From: Acidimicrobiia bacterium
Lineage (GTDB): Bacteria; Actinomycetota; Acidimicrobiia; Acidimicrobiales; Poriferisodalaceae
Assembly (NCBI GenBank): GCA_022827265.1
Contig: JAJDTF010000131.1
Location: 112,630 to 176,629, forward strand
DNA length: 64,000 nucleotides
Reading direction: 5' to 3'
Shown here: positions 17,876-27,200 of the stretch, piece after piece
Position numbering within the stretch: position 1 is the first letter of the stretch
How the letters are laid out: each line of letters begins with the position of its first letter
Made by a program: the position numbers and the translations under genes
Notes under the pieces: generated by a model
What the model saw: only the letters and a program-made list of their open reading frames with translations
Database searches by the model: none
What the model was told of the DNA's origin: nothing

Positions 17876-18756
17876 TGACCCAATCGTCGCTCGATGAGGT
17901 CGACGAAGTCGGGGTTGAGCTCGATGCCAGCCCATTTTCGGCCGAGTGCCCGTGCGGCGAGCAGGGTCGTACCGGAACCTGCGTAGGGGTCCAAGACGAT
18001 GTCGCCGGGCCTGCTGGTGATGGCGACGCACTGGGCAGCGAGCGTCAGCGGCATGACGGCCGGATGGTCCTCGACACCGCAGTCGTCACGCCGACGCGGT
18101 TCGGTGTTGATGTCCCAAACGGTCCTCAATCGGCGATCATTCGGTCCGCGGACGGCATCGACGTCGTAGAAGTAATCCTTGTTTTTCGACAGCAGGAACA
18201 CGGTCTCATGGGCCTTGGTCGGGCGATCCCGAACAGACTCCGGATGTGCATTGGGCTTGTGCCAGATCACCTCCGAGCGAAGCCACCACCCGGCGTCCTG
18301 CAAGGCGAAAGCCAAGCGCCAGGGAACCCCGATGAGATCCTTTGGCTTGAGACCCTCAGGGGTCGGCGGTCGAACCCGCATAGCGCGCGCCCGGTTTTTG
18401 CGGTCTGGGGCTCGGTAGCGACGGTTGCCCGAGGTGTAGCTGTCGCCCACGTTGAGCCATGCGGTGCCGTCGTCAGTGAGCAGCCGTCGAACCTTGTCGA
18501 ACGTCATCACGATGCTCTTGACGTAGTCGGCCAAGGCGTCGTCGCGGCCGATCTGGTCATCGATGTCGTAGTCCCGCAGCGACCAGTACGGCGGAGAGGT
18601 GACTACTGTCTGGACGCTCCGATCGGGCAAGAGGTCGAGCCCCTGTTCGGCCAGACCGCAGATCAGCACGGGCTGCTGCAGGTCTGCGATGGGCTGAGCA
18701 TCAGGGAGGTCGAACCGCCGATGCGGCTCGCGAGGTCGCTCAGTGCCAGCACCCAT
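17872..18756 (-). CDS. Site-specific DNA methyltransferase (beta class, N4-C or N6-A)
   Basis: Protects host DNA by methylating the exocyclic amine of a base in the target site. Catalytic motif IV TSPPYWSLRDYD at residues 53-64 comes first, and AdoMet motif I DPYAGSGTT is near the C-terminus (about 256-264). This order defines the beta class; TSPPY is most frequent in N4-cytosine enzymes but does not exclude N6-adenine. DLIGVPWRLAFALQDAGWWLR and EVIWHKPNAHPESV are typical of the family. The start is set at ATG 18756 (294 residues); upstream in-frame ATGs at 18843 and 18861 are possible. It forms a restriction-modification pair with the downstream gene. Confidence 0.88.
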   Translation of the reverse strand: MGAGTERPREPHRRFDLPDAQPIADLQQPVLICGLAEQGLDLLPDRSVQTVVTSPPYWSLRDYDIDDQIGRDDALADYVKSIVMTFDKVRRLLTDDGTAWLNVGDSYTSGNRRYRAPDRKNRARAMRVRPPTPEGLKPKDLIGVPWRLAFALQDAGWWLRSEVIWHKPNAHPESVRDRPTKAHETVFLLSKNKDYFYDVDAVRGPNDRRLRTVWDINTEPRRRDDCGVEDHPAVMPLTLAAQCVAITSRPGDIVLDPYAGSGTTLLAARALGRKWAGIELNPDFVDLIERRLGQ

Positions 18757-19105
18757 GCATTCCGACCGTAACCGTCGCGGTTCGATGCCAGGCGCATTCC
18801 CCGATCCGGTCTCAAACAGTCGTCCGTCCACGCGCCGCAACATAGGCGGGGGCTGTAACATCGAAGGGTCCGCTTGGGCCGGGTTGTGGCTCGGGAGGAT
18901 GCGTTCGGTGTTTCGATGGTCTGGTCTGACTCTGGGTGTGACGGGCCTTATGCCGGGCCATGCCGCTGTCACGGCTCATCGAGATGGCCGGCACCTCGTG
19001 CCCCGCAGCGGGGGCGCGTCGGTCGTGCCGAGGCTTTCCGCGGACCACGTCGAGCCGACGCTCGACCATCACACCCCCCGCCGCATCCATGCCACCCTGA
19101 CCGGC
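18757..19105. other. Intergenic region between divergent genes
   Basis: 349 bp between the methyltransferase start (minus) and the secreted metallopeptidase (plus). It must hold both promoters but I see no clear -35/-10 pair. It contains one copy of a 24-nt direct repeat (18951-18974) whose second copy lies after the peptidase gene at 21024-21047, with 22 of 24 matches. Confidence 0.5.
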
Positions 19106-21004
19106 ATGCACAACCGCCCCGCCCGCACCCTCGCAGCGCTGCTCGCCGCAGCGCTGGCCGCCGCGACGCTGACCCTCGCTGCGTCCCCCGCAGCCGCCCA
19201 GACCGTGCACGGCGCCTACCTGGCCGGCGCCGAGCCGTGGACCGAATCGGACTGCGCCGGCCAGACCGCCGTCGTGGCGGCGTCGGACGCCGCGGCCCAG
19301 TCCGACCTCTACTCAGCAGTAACCCTCGCCGGGGCATTGGGCAGCCGCTGCGCGATCCTCGCCGGCGCCCGCACCGAGCCCATCCCCACCGATCAGCTGC
19401 TGCGCCTCGACGCCGCCGCGGGCACTGTGCACGTCGTGGGCGGCCTCGCCGCCGTCCCCGCAGTCAAGATCGCCGGCTACCGGATCGAGCGCATCGCCGG
19501 CGCGGACCGCTGGGCCACAGCCGCCCAGGTCGGCGCAGCCGCCTCCGGCACCCGACCCCCAGCCGTGACGCCAGGCCCGCCCTGGAACGCCGACTGCACC
19601 GGCCAGACAGCCGTGGTGGCAGCATCCGACGCCGCAGCCCAGTCCGACCTCTACTCAGCAGTCACCCTCGCCGGCGCACTGGGCAGCCCCTGCGTCGTGC
19701 TCGCCGGCGCCCGCACCGAGCCCATGCCCGCAGCCCAGCTTGCACGCCTGCGCGCCGCCGTGGGCACCGTGCACGTCGTGGGCGGCCTCGCCGCCGTCCC
19801 CGCCGCCAAGACCGCCGGCTACCGCGTCGAGCGGACCGCGGGCGCGGACCGCTGGGCCACAGCCGCCCAGGTCGGCGCAGCCGCCGCCGGAACCGAACCC
19901 CCCGAACCGCCGCCCACGACCGGCGACCACCCCGAACCGCCCACCGGCACCGCGGCGGGCATCAGACCCGAGCAGCGCATCACCCACGTCACCGACTGGT
20001 TCACCGACATCGGCCTCGGCCAGCCCATCGCGGTCAGCTTCTCCACCGGCGCCTGCCACGCCGCAGCCGCAGCCTGCGCCGACGACCACACCATCTACTA
20101 CACCGACAGCCCGAACCAGCTCGCCGGCGCATTGATGGCCCACGAATACGCCCACATCTGGCAGCACGACCGGACCGCCGACGTCGGCCTGCACAGCCTG
20201 CCCGCCTGGGTCGTGGAGGGCTTCGCCGAGTACATCAGCCACCGCTACAGCCCCGCCGAAGCCCCCAGCGAACGGGACCTGTGCGGCGCGCCATTGGGCG
20301 AGGACAACGACCTCGCCCGCATGGGACCCGGCCAATACTCCTTCAGCGTCTACCGAGCCGGCGAGCTCGCCTTCACCCACCTCGTCGACCAATACGGCTG
20401 GCAGGCGGTCATCGACTACTGGAACACCCCCGGCACCCACCAACAACGCTTCCAAACCGCCTACGACACCAGCCCCGAAGCGTGGGAAGCCCGATTCCAC
20501 AAAGACGCCTGCCGCCAAGGCATCTATGAGAACTTCTCAGCCATCAGCCATCCGGCGGCTGGGCCGCCTGGGTATCTTTCGCGATGGGCACAGATTGCGT
20601 GGGATGCTGGTGGCCGGATCCAGTTCGTGAACGGGAACGCCCGTGCCGAGATTTTCCCGATCGACGCCATCCGTTTCACCCCAGATGTCGTGTTCGACGA
20701 ATTCTTGTTCCTAGATAGAGACGACCACTTCAAATCCCAAACCGTCGATGTCGTGCCCCCGATAGGCAGGAGCTTTGCGTACCTCGTCGGCGACGACGCC
20801 CACACGATCTGGCGCAACTGCGGCATACGGCCCGGTGACGCGTCCCAGGGTCGTAAGGATGCGCTGCCACCAGTGCGAGTCGAGTACAAGATCTTCGGCG
20901 AATGGCACCCCGGCTACGCCCTGTTCGGCAGCGATTGGCACAACGCGCGATTGGACCCGCGGGAAGTCGAGCCGGTCGACGGAAGCGTCTGCCTCGGGAA
21001 GTAG
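19106..21004 (+). CDS. Secreted cell-wall-binding metallopeptidase with two CWB2-type repeats
   Basis: A 632-residue exported protein. A signal peptide covers about residues 1-32 (ALLAAALAAATLTLAASPAAAQ). Two near-identical repeats of 114 residues follow (TAVVAASDAAAQSDLYSAV to ERTAGADRWATAAQVG). They resemble cell-wall-binding repeat 2 (CWB2), which anchors proteins to the wall. A Pro-rich linker leads to a gluzincin-type peptidase with His346-Glu347-x-x-His350 (HEYAHIWQ) and third ligand Glu371 in WVVEGFAEY. The last 150 residues are unlike any domain I know. Codons up to about 20520 end almost always in C, and after that usage is mixed, so the gene looks mosaic. A role in cell-surface proteolysis is inferred. 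Confidence 0.85.
   Translation: MHNRPARTLAALLAAALAAATLTLAASPAAAQTVHGAYLAGAEPWTESDCAGQTAVVAASDAAAQSDLYSAVTLAGALGSRCAILAGARTEPIPTDQLLRLDAAAGTVHVVGGLAAVPAVKIAGYRIERIAGADRWATAAQVGAAASGTRPPAVTPGPPWNADCTGQTAVVAASDAAAQSDLYSAVTLAGALGSPCVVLAGARTEPMPAAQLARLRAAVGTVHVVGGLAAVPAAKTAGYRVERTAGADRWATAAQVGAAAAGTEPPEPPPTTGDHPEPPTGTAAGIRPEQRITHVTDWFTDIGLGQPIAVSFSTGACHAAAAACADDHTIYYTDSPNQLAGALMAHEYAHIWQHDRTADVGLHSLPAWVVEGFAEYISHRYSPAEAPSERDLCGAPLGEDNDLARMGPGQYSFSVYRAGELAFTHLVDQYGWQAVIDYWNTPGTHQQRFQTAYDTSPEAWEARFHKDACRQGIYENFSAISHPAAGPPGYLSRWAQIAWDAGGRIQFVNGNARAEIFPIDAIRFTPDVVFDEFLFLDRDDHFKSQTVDVVPPIGRSFAYLVGDDAHTIWRNCGIRPGDASQGRKDALPPVRVEYKIFGEWHPGYALFGSDWHNARLDPREVEPVDGSVCLGK
19250..19546 (+). repeat. Intragenic repeat unit 1 (CWB2-like module)
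   Basis: First copy of a module repeated 342 bp (114 codons) downstream with very high DNA identity, for example the shared stretch CCGACCTCTACTCAGCAGT. The nucleotide similarity indicates recent duplication or gene conversion. Confidence 0.8.
19592..19888 (+). repeat. Intragenic repeat unit 2 (CWB2-like module)
   Basis: Second copy of the module at 19250-19546, in the same reading frame and offset by exactly 342 bp. Confidence 0.8.
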
Positions 21005-21076
21005 CCCCGCCGTGGGTTGGCCGTGCCGGGCCGTGCCGCTGTCGCGGGTATCCGTGCCACCTGGCGTGCCGGGCGG

Positions 21077-21082
21077 TACGTT
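21077..21082 (+). promoter_or_regulatory. Candidate -10 box before the HTH gene
   Basis: TACGTT (TANNNT) ends 7 nt before ATG 21090. This matches the leaderless pattern seen elsewhere in the window. Confidence 0.35.
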
Positions 21083-21089
21083 GCGGGTG

Positions 21090-21530
21090 ATGGCTGCTGA
21101 TCTGGAACGTGAGGCGCTGGTGGCGCGCACGGCGAATCTGTTGGCGAACGGCGGCAGCGTGCGCAGCGTGGCTGCGGCGCTGGAGATCGGCCGCACGGCG
21201 GCGGCGACGTCGGTGCGCGAGGCGTGTGCGCGTTTCGAGGCTGCGGAGCCGGTCGCTCCGGAGCGTGCGGCGGCTTCCACGTTGGCGGCTGTGGCTGCTG
21301 AGGAATCGGCGGACGCGGTGCTGCTCGACGATCTCGCCCGCCAGGCGGCCGACGCCGGCGACGTGCGCACGGCGCTGGCCATAGTGCGCGAGAGAAGGCT
21401 GCTGCGCGTCGAGCGCAAGCGGTCGGCTATACGCATCTCGACGCCACCGAGGCGGCGGCACCGGACGGCCCGCGAGTGGCCCGATCCAGTCGCGTCGGTT
21501 TTGGTAGCCGACCATTCCCTTACCGGCTAA
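21090..21530 (+). CDS. Small HTH protein running into the CRISPR array
   Basis: A 146-residue protein with a helix-turn-helix-like N-terminus (GGSVRSVAAALEIGRTAAAT, residues 22-41) and a helical region LLDDLARQAADAGDVRTALA followed by a basic tail. I do not recognise it. The layout resembles phage small terminase subunits or small DNA-binding regulators. Its last ten residues (VLVADHSLTG) and its TAA stop are encoded by the first CRISPR repeat. The native C-terminus has therefore probably been cut by the array, or the array grew up to it. GTG 21087 is an alternative start. It abuts the cas-distal end of the array on the crRNA strand. Confidence 0.55.
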   Translation: MAADLEREALVARTANLLANGGSVRSVAAALEIGRTAAATSVREACARFEAAEPVAPERAAASTLAAVAAEESADAVLLDDLARQAADAGDVRTALAIVRERRLLRVERKRSAIRISTPPRRRHRTAREWPDPVASVLVADHSLTG

Positions 21531-22915
21531 AGTCGCACGCAGCAGACATGGATTATCAGCGGGGTTTTGGTAGCCGACCATTCCCTTACCGGCTAAAGTC
21601 GCAGACAGGAACCACATCGGTGCGAGACAGTTTTGGTAGCCGACCATTCCCTTACCGGCTAAAGTGCCGCGTTCCACGTCGAGCCCGAGCAGATCGTTTT
21701 GGTAGCCGACCATTCCCTTACCGGCTAAAGTCGCACAGAACGACGCAAGCACTCCTACCTCGTTTTGGTAGCCGACCATTCCCTTACCGGCTAAAGTTCA
21801 GACCAGCCGGAACCCGACCCAGTGTGTGTTTTGGTAGCCGACCATTCCCTTACCGGCTAAAGTATGAAGATCAGCGGGCTGTCTTGGGCGCAAGTTTTGG
21901 TAGCCGACCATTCCCTTACCGGCTAAAGTTGCTGCCAGGTCGCGCTCGCGCTCGATGTAGTTTTGGTAGCCGACCATTCCCTTACCGGCTAAAGTGGCGA
22001 CGGTCGGCGCTGAGACAGCCCGAGAGTTTTGGTAGCCGACCATTCCCTTACCGGCTAAAGTTTCATCGGGACGCGACCACGCCAGCACCTCGTTTTGGTA
22101 GCCGACCATTCCCTTACCGGCTAAAGTACAAGGACTCCGATGTCGCCGACGCTACAGTTTTGGTAGCCGACCATTCCCTTACCGGCTAAAGTCCTGGCGC
22201 AGCGCGCCTGGCACGACGGCGAGTTTTGGTAGCCGACCATTCCCTTACCGGCTAAAGTAGCAACACCAACAGCAGTGACAGCGCACAGTTTTGGTAGCCG
22301 ACCATTCCCTTACCGGCTAAAGTCGTCGCACGACGCTGCGCGCGAACGCTGTGTTTTGGTAGCCGACCATTCCCTTACCGGCTAAAGTCGGCATCCTCAG
22401 CGACGCCGCAGGGCTCGGTTTTGGTAGCCGACCATTCCCTTACCGGCTAAAGTCCGGCGCCGACAGCATCGACATCCCCGAAGGTTTTGGTAGCCGACCA
22501 TTCCCTTACCGGCTAAAGTACGCGCACGCTGCCCGACCTGCACGCCACAGTTTTGGTAGCCGACCATTCCCTTACCGGCTAAAGTACGATTGACCGACGG
22601 CTGCTTACACTGCGGGTTTTGGTAGCCGACCATTCCCTTACCGGCTAAAGTGACTTCGTCCACCTCAAGGAGGCCACCGAAGTTTTGGTAGCCGACCATT
22701 CCCTTACCGGCTAAAGTGAAGATGCCCGACGACATCATGCTGACTCAGTTTTGGTAGCCGACCATTCCCTTACCGGCTAAAGTGTCGGCTGGAGCAACGA
22801 GAGCCTGAATATGGTTTTGGTAGCCGACCATTCCCTTACCGGCTAAAGTCTCGGCGAACGAATGCTGCACAGCGCAGTGGTTTTGGTAGCCGACCATTCC
22901 CTTACCGGCTAAAGT
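21498..22915 (+). CRISPR. Type II-C CRISPR array, 22 identical repeats, 21 spacers
   Basis: The 36-nt repeat begins GTTTTGGTAGCC and ends CCGGCTAAAGT on the plus strand. All 22 copies are identical by eye, including both ends. Repeats start at 21498, 21564, 21630, 21696, 21762, 21828, 21894, 21960, 22026, 22092, 22157, 22223, 22288, 22353, 22418, 22484, 22550, 22616, 22682, 22748, 22814 and 22880. Spacers are 30 nt, except four of 29 (the 10th, 12th, 13th and 14th). The GTTTT end and the tracrRNA anti-repeat show that crRNAs are read from the plus strand, opposite to cas9-cas1-cas2. The repeat ends TAAAGT, which fits a -10 hexamer, as in other type II-C arrays where each repeat carries its own promoter. 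I see no spacer match inside this window. No degenerate terminal repeat marks the old end. Confidence 0.98.
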
Positions 22916-22969
22916 GATGGTTCGGACTATTGAGGGATCGCTCGGTGTAGGGGCTGAGGTGATGCTTGG

Positions 22970-23302
22970 CTAGAACAGGAGTAGCTGATTTCGTTCAGTG
23001 TCACGGTGCTCTCGAGCGCCACCGTTGAATACCTGCATTTGCCCGTATTGCTTGTCAGTGAGCGACAATATGCTGACGTGCCCCTCTGGAGGCACTTTAT
23101 GATGAACCCTATATGCGAGGGCGTCAACAGCTGATCGGCTCCCGCAGAACTTCATGTAGACCGAGAACTGTGCCATCTCGAAGCCGAGGTCAAGCAACTC
23201 ATTGCGAAACTTAGTGGCGCGACGACGTTGTGGCTTAGTCGTCACTGGTAAATCAAACATGACAATGGTCCACATGAATCTGTACCCGCTGTATTCGTTC
23301 AT
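22970..23302 (-). CDS. cas2: CRISPR-associated endonuclease Cas2
   Basis: Partner of Cas1 in the spacer-integration complex. 110 residues with the ferredoxin-like start WTIVMFDLPVTTKPQRRRAT containing the conserved Asp, then FRNELLDLGFEMAQFSVY. This is the type II form of Cas2. ATG 23302 overlaps the cas1 stop (ATGA). Its stop lies 54 bp from the last CRISPR repeat. That short gap (22916-22969) holds nothing I can identify. Confidence 0.95.
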   Translation of the reverse strand: MNEYSGYRFMWTIVMFDLPVTTKPQRRRATKFRNELLDLGFEMAQFSVYMKFCGSRSAVDALAYRVHHKVPPEGHVSILSLTDKQYGQMQVFNGGAREHRDTERNQLLLF

Positions 23303-24207
23303 CCCACTATTGATCGGCCGTCTGGGAGACTAATGTGAGGTCGTCTCTCGAGTACTGCCTTGGTAAGCGATTGAGCGGCCCATTCGATGCAGCGACTGAG
23401 CGGCGCGATGCCGCGATCGGTATTCACGCCTCGGGCCAATACCGCGACCAGATCCGATTTCGCTTCGGCATCGACATTTTGACATTCGCGGGACCAAAGC
23501 CCTAGCACGGTTCGGTCGACGGCAGGCCGAAACGGCTCCATCAGATCGTCGGCGAGACAAAACGCGTTGAAGCGGTTGTGGTGCTGGAGACCAAGCGATG
23601 GATGCAGCCCGGTTGCGCACACGCAGCGGGCGACGGTTGCTCTCAGTACGGCGTAGCCGTAGTTGAGGAGCCCATTCGGTCCAGGGCCGTCCCGACGGCG
23701 ACGAAATTCATCGCCGAAAAGGCGGGTCCAGTACCACCGGGCACCCTGTGCCTCGAGCAACGTGCAGTTGTCGGCTGAGACTCGGTGTGCCAACTCATGC
23801 AATGGACTCGGGTCGTGGTTCTGATTGTGCAATACAGTGGCCTGTGCTTCCAGCTTTGTCCGGATAAGTATGGCCCAGAGTGAAGCTCGAAGGTCGTCGG
23901 GCAGATTTGCCTGGGCTGACATCCGCCTGCTCTGTTCGTAGTTCGCTTGGACCGGCCACAGCCATGCAGCGGGCGTGTGATATGCGTCGCAGCAGACGAG
24001 CGGAATGCCTCGTCGGGCGAGTTCGACGACCACGCTGTTGGAGTACGATGCCTGCGGCGTATGGACAATTATTGACTCAATCTCGTCGAACGGCACGAGC
24101 CTCTCGGAGGCTTCGGCCGTATCGGCGCTGCTGGCTACCGAGAGCGAGCCGCGCTTCTTAGACAGGTAGCACCGCCCCGTTGCAATGTCGAGGACTCGGC
24201 GCTCCAT
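23299..24207 (-). CDS. cas1: CRISPR-associated integrase Cas1 (type II)
   Basis: Integrates new spacers at the array. 302 residues from ATG 24207, seven bases after the cas9 stop. Conserved catalytic positions are visible: Glu152 (CTLLEAQGARWYW), His209 in GLHPSLGLQHHNRFN, and Asp221 with Glu224 in LADDLMEPFRP. The in-frame region upstream of 24207 overlaps cas9 and lacks homology, so it is excluded. No cas4 or csn2 gene accompanies it, which places the locus in subtype II-C. Its GC content looks lower than that of the flanking housekeeping genes. Confidence 0.96.
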   Translation of the reverse strand: MERRVLDIATGRCYLSKKRGSLSVASSADTAEASERLVPFDEIESIIVHTPQASYSNSVVVELARRGIPLVCCDAYHTPAAWLWPVQANYEQSRRMSAQANLPDDLRASLWAILIRTKLEAQATVLHNQNHDPSPLHELAHRVSADNCTLLEAQGARWYWTRLFGDEFRRRRDGPGPNGLLNYGYAVLRATVARCVCATGLHPSLGLQHHNRFNAFCLADDLMEPFRPAVDRTVLGLWSRECQNVDAEAKSDLVAVLARGVNTDRGIAPLSRCIEWAAQSLTKAVLERRPHISLPDGRSIVG

Positions 24208-24214
24208 ATCTTCA

Positions 24215-27200
24215 TCACTCCGAATGTTTCTCAACTCTGACGCTGAGCGGGCCACCGTCATGCACACGGCCCAGAATGTCGACGCTGATCTTGCGCAGAC
24301 CTTCGGTCGGCACACGAGATGCGCTCTTGCGGAACGACGGCATCATCTTGGCCTTGCCTGCCTGTTCGTGACTGACGAGGCCAATGCTCTGGCCTGTGAG
24401 TTCCTTGACCCGAAGAATCTGCCGGTCCTCGCCGTGGCCCATGGCGACCATGTCGTTGATGTGGAGCCGTATGAGTTTGCGCGCTGTCGGATGGCATGCC
24501 TTGACCTGCGAGAGGCGGTGCTCGCGATGTGCATCGAAGCGGCTGACGGTCTCTCCGATGGCCTTGCCATCGGGCAGGAGCCAGATGTCCATGAAGGCAT
24601 TGCCGTCAGTCTTGTATGCCTTGTGGATGCCGCCGTTGGCATCCCTGATGAAGGCCAGACTGTCCTCGCTCATCTTCAAGAGAAGCCGAATGCGATGAAC
24701 CCCGAGTTCTGCCTGCGCATGTCGAATGAATTGCTGCCATCGCTCGGCGTCGCTGTCGCCGATATCGGCTGCGCGAGCGTGTTCCCGAGCGTGTTCCCAA
24801 GCCGTCTCGAGGCGGTGCCTGAGCGTCAGGTCCCGTACCCGTGCGAGGTCTTGAGGCTTGATGTTCGAGAGTTGCTTTCTCTCGACCAGCGTCATCTTGC
24901 CATGCTCATCGGGCCCATCGACGATCCCATAGGCAGTGTCGTTGTGGAGACTACCGCTCGTGACGTCCCGCCCGCTTCGGCGGCGTTCTCGCTTGTCGCG
25001 CTGTATGGTGAAGTGATCCGGTCGATGGCGGACGACACACCGACGAACAAGAGACTCGATGTCAGTGCGAAATCCGGGCCACGGCGACGAGATGCCGTCT
25101 GTCGCTCGTTCGACGTTCCCGCCGCGCCCCGACTTGCTGGCGATCTGCTGCAGCAGCGAACGCGATGTCATGCCCACGACAGCAGCGTCGATCATGTGGT
25201 GACGATGGTCGTCGCGGTTCTTCCTGCTGTCGCCCGGCCCCGTCAGGATGCTGTTCAGCCCCCATGCCCGGCGCAGCAGTGCAGTCATTCGGCCTGGTGT
25301 CACCCAGATGCTGCGATAGTCGACTGCGCATTCGAGATACTCGCGGACGAGGCGTGACAAGTAGCGATTCTCGTTGAGCTGACGTTCCAGAAAATCCGAG
25401 CGTGCTTCGAATCGGTCCATGGCGTCTGGACCGAAGCGCCAGCGCTTCCCCGGCGGCAGCGCTTCCGCACGAGCGAGGATCGCGTCGTAGAGCGCCTGAT
25501 CGGCGCCCCATGCCTCGTAAGGCGTTCGGTTGGCCTTCTCCCTGTTGGCACTGCGCATTGCAATGACGGAGTTATTCATGCTGTTGTCGAGGGTGCGGCT
25601 GTAGGGCAGCAGATGCTCGATCTCGGTTTCGTCGGACAGAAGCCGCCCTACCGACAGCGGTGTGCCGGTGAAGGGACAGACCCGCTGGTTCGGCGGGCCC
25701 TGCTCATCCCACAAGCGCAGCTTGCGCATGTCGCGAGCCGACGGCGAGGAGAGACCGGCGTCTTCCGCCATCGAACGCAGCAGATCGTTGCGTTCTGAGT
25801 TCTTGCGTTGCCGAAGCTCATCCTCGCGTCGCTGCTCGTTCGTCTGCTTCAGATCGCGCGATAGTTCAACCACTACTTGATCCGGTTTGCCGTATGCCTC
25901 CGTGATGGCGTTGAAGAGCCGGCGCACTTGGCCGAGTGCGATGTGCACGGTCGGGTTCGCTACGCGGCCATGGCGCTCAACTGCAGATCCGGCGCCGGCT
26001 TTGGCGCCGGTGACATGCCGTGTGAGCACCTCGCCGTAGTAGGGCAAGCGGTCATAGCGGGCGTGGCCGTGCAGATCTGAGTGATGACCCAGCCCTGCTG
26101 CGTTGACTGCCTCGTGGTAGTGCATCCCTCGTTGCATATGCGGCAGCAAGCGCTCTATGGCTGCTCTGGACAGGTTGCCTGTGCCACTCGGCAGCTTGGC
26201 GGCAGCGACTGCCTCGGCTGATGCTTCGTCGAGTTCGTGTTCGGCCATCAGCCAATCGACAAGCGTGTCGGTGTCTGTATCGGCGAGCAGGCGCTCGACG
26301 ATCTGCTGCTGAGCTTCGGTGCTGTAGCTGCTCCACTTGCTGCCGAAGCACTTGCGAGCGCGCAGCACTGTGGCGGTGCCGTCCCCGTCCAAGGCTTCCC
26401 GTGCAACCGAGCGCAGGTTGAAGCGTGTGCCTTCGGGCAGTCCTGCGTCGGCTGCCAGTTGGCTGAAGTCGCGCCGCTTGCTACGGCACAGCTTCGTGAC
26501 GACCTGCTGGCGTTCGTCGTCCGTCAGCGGCCGGGCGGCCTCGCCGGCTGGAGCTACTTCCGCGTTGTTGACTTCCTGCAGTATGCGGAAGAGCTGGAAC
26601 AACGGCTCGGCCTTGAGAATACGGACCTCGTCGCTCAGCAGCGTGCACCGGCCGCGCTCAACAGGGCGCAGCGGACGCTGGTGCATCAGAGCAGCGATAA
26701 CAGCGTCCCAATCAGCAGCAGAGACCCCGGGGTGATGTGGCGCCTGTGCTTCGCGGATCGCTTCGAGTTCATCCTCGATCATCGACCGCTCGGGGTAGAG
26801 ACCGTTGTCGAGCCGAGCACGTATGGTCGCCCCGCGTTCACGTCGACGCCACAAGTACTCGCCGAGGGTTCGAGCGCCCGATTGCTCGATGCGGCGTGCC
26901 AACTCTGCAGTCTCTTTGCGGATCGTTCCGTCTTCGTCACTGTCGACCTGACGGTTGCTCTTGAAGCCGCGCCGATCCGCGAATGACAGCAGTACCCGTG
27001 CGAGCTCGGCCGGCTGAAGCGGCCGGTCCAGAGCCGAAGCTCTCTGCTGCAGAGGATCGATCATTCGCCAAGCAGCGCGGTCCTCTGAAGGACTTGGCAG
27101 TAGGCCGCAGTCGTGCAGCAGTGCTGCTGCCCGCCGACGTCGGCGGAGGGTTCGGTCACGGTTGCGCCGTGGTCCGCGTTTGGCTCGGCGCTCGGCTGCG

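Noticed and set aside
21476..22738. Open frames of repetitive protein across the CRISPR region on both strands
   Set aside because: They are translations of the 36-nt repeat with spacers; the regular spacing and tracrRNA match show a CRISPR array.
21498..22915. Self-targeting spacers
   Set aside because: By eye none of the 21 spacers matches the rest of this window; the whole genome could not be checked.
24185..25357. 390-codon frame antisense to the end of cas9
   Set aside because: No recognisable domain, and cas9 extends intact through it.
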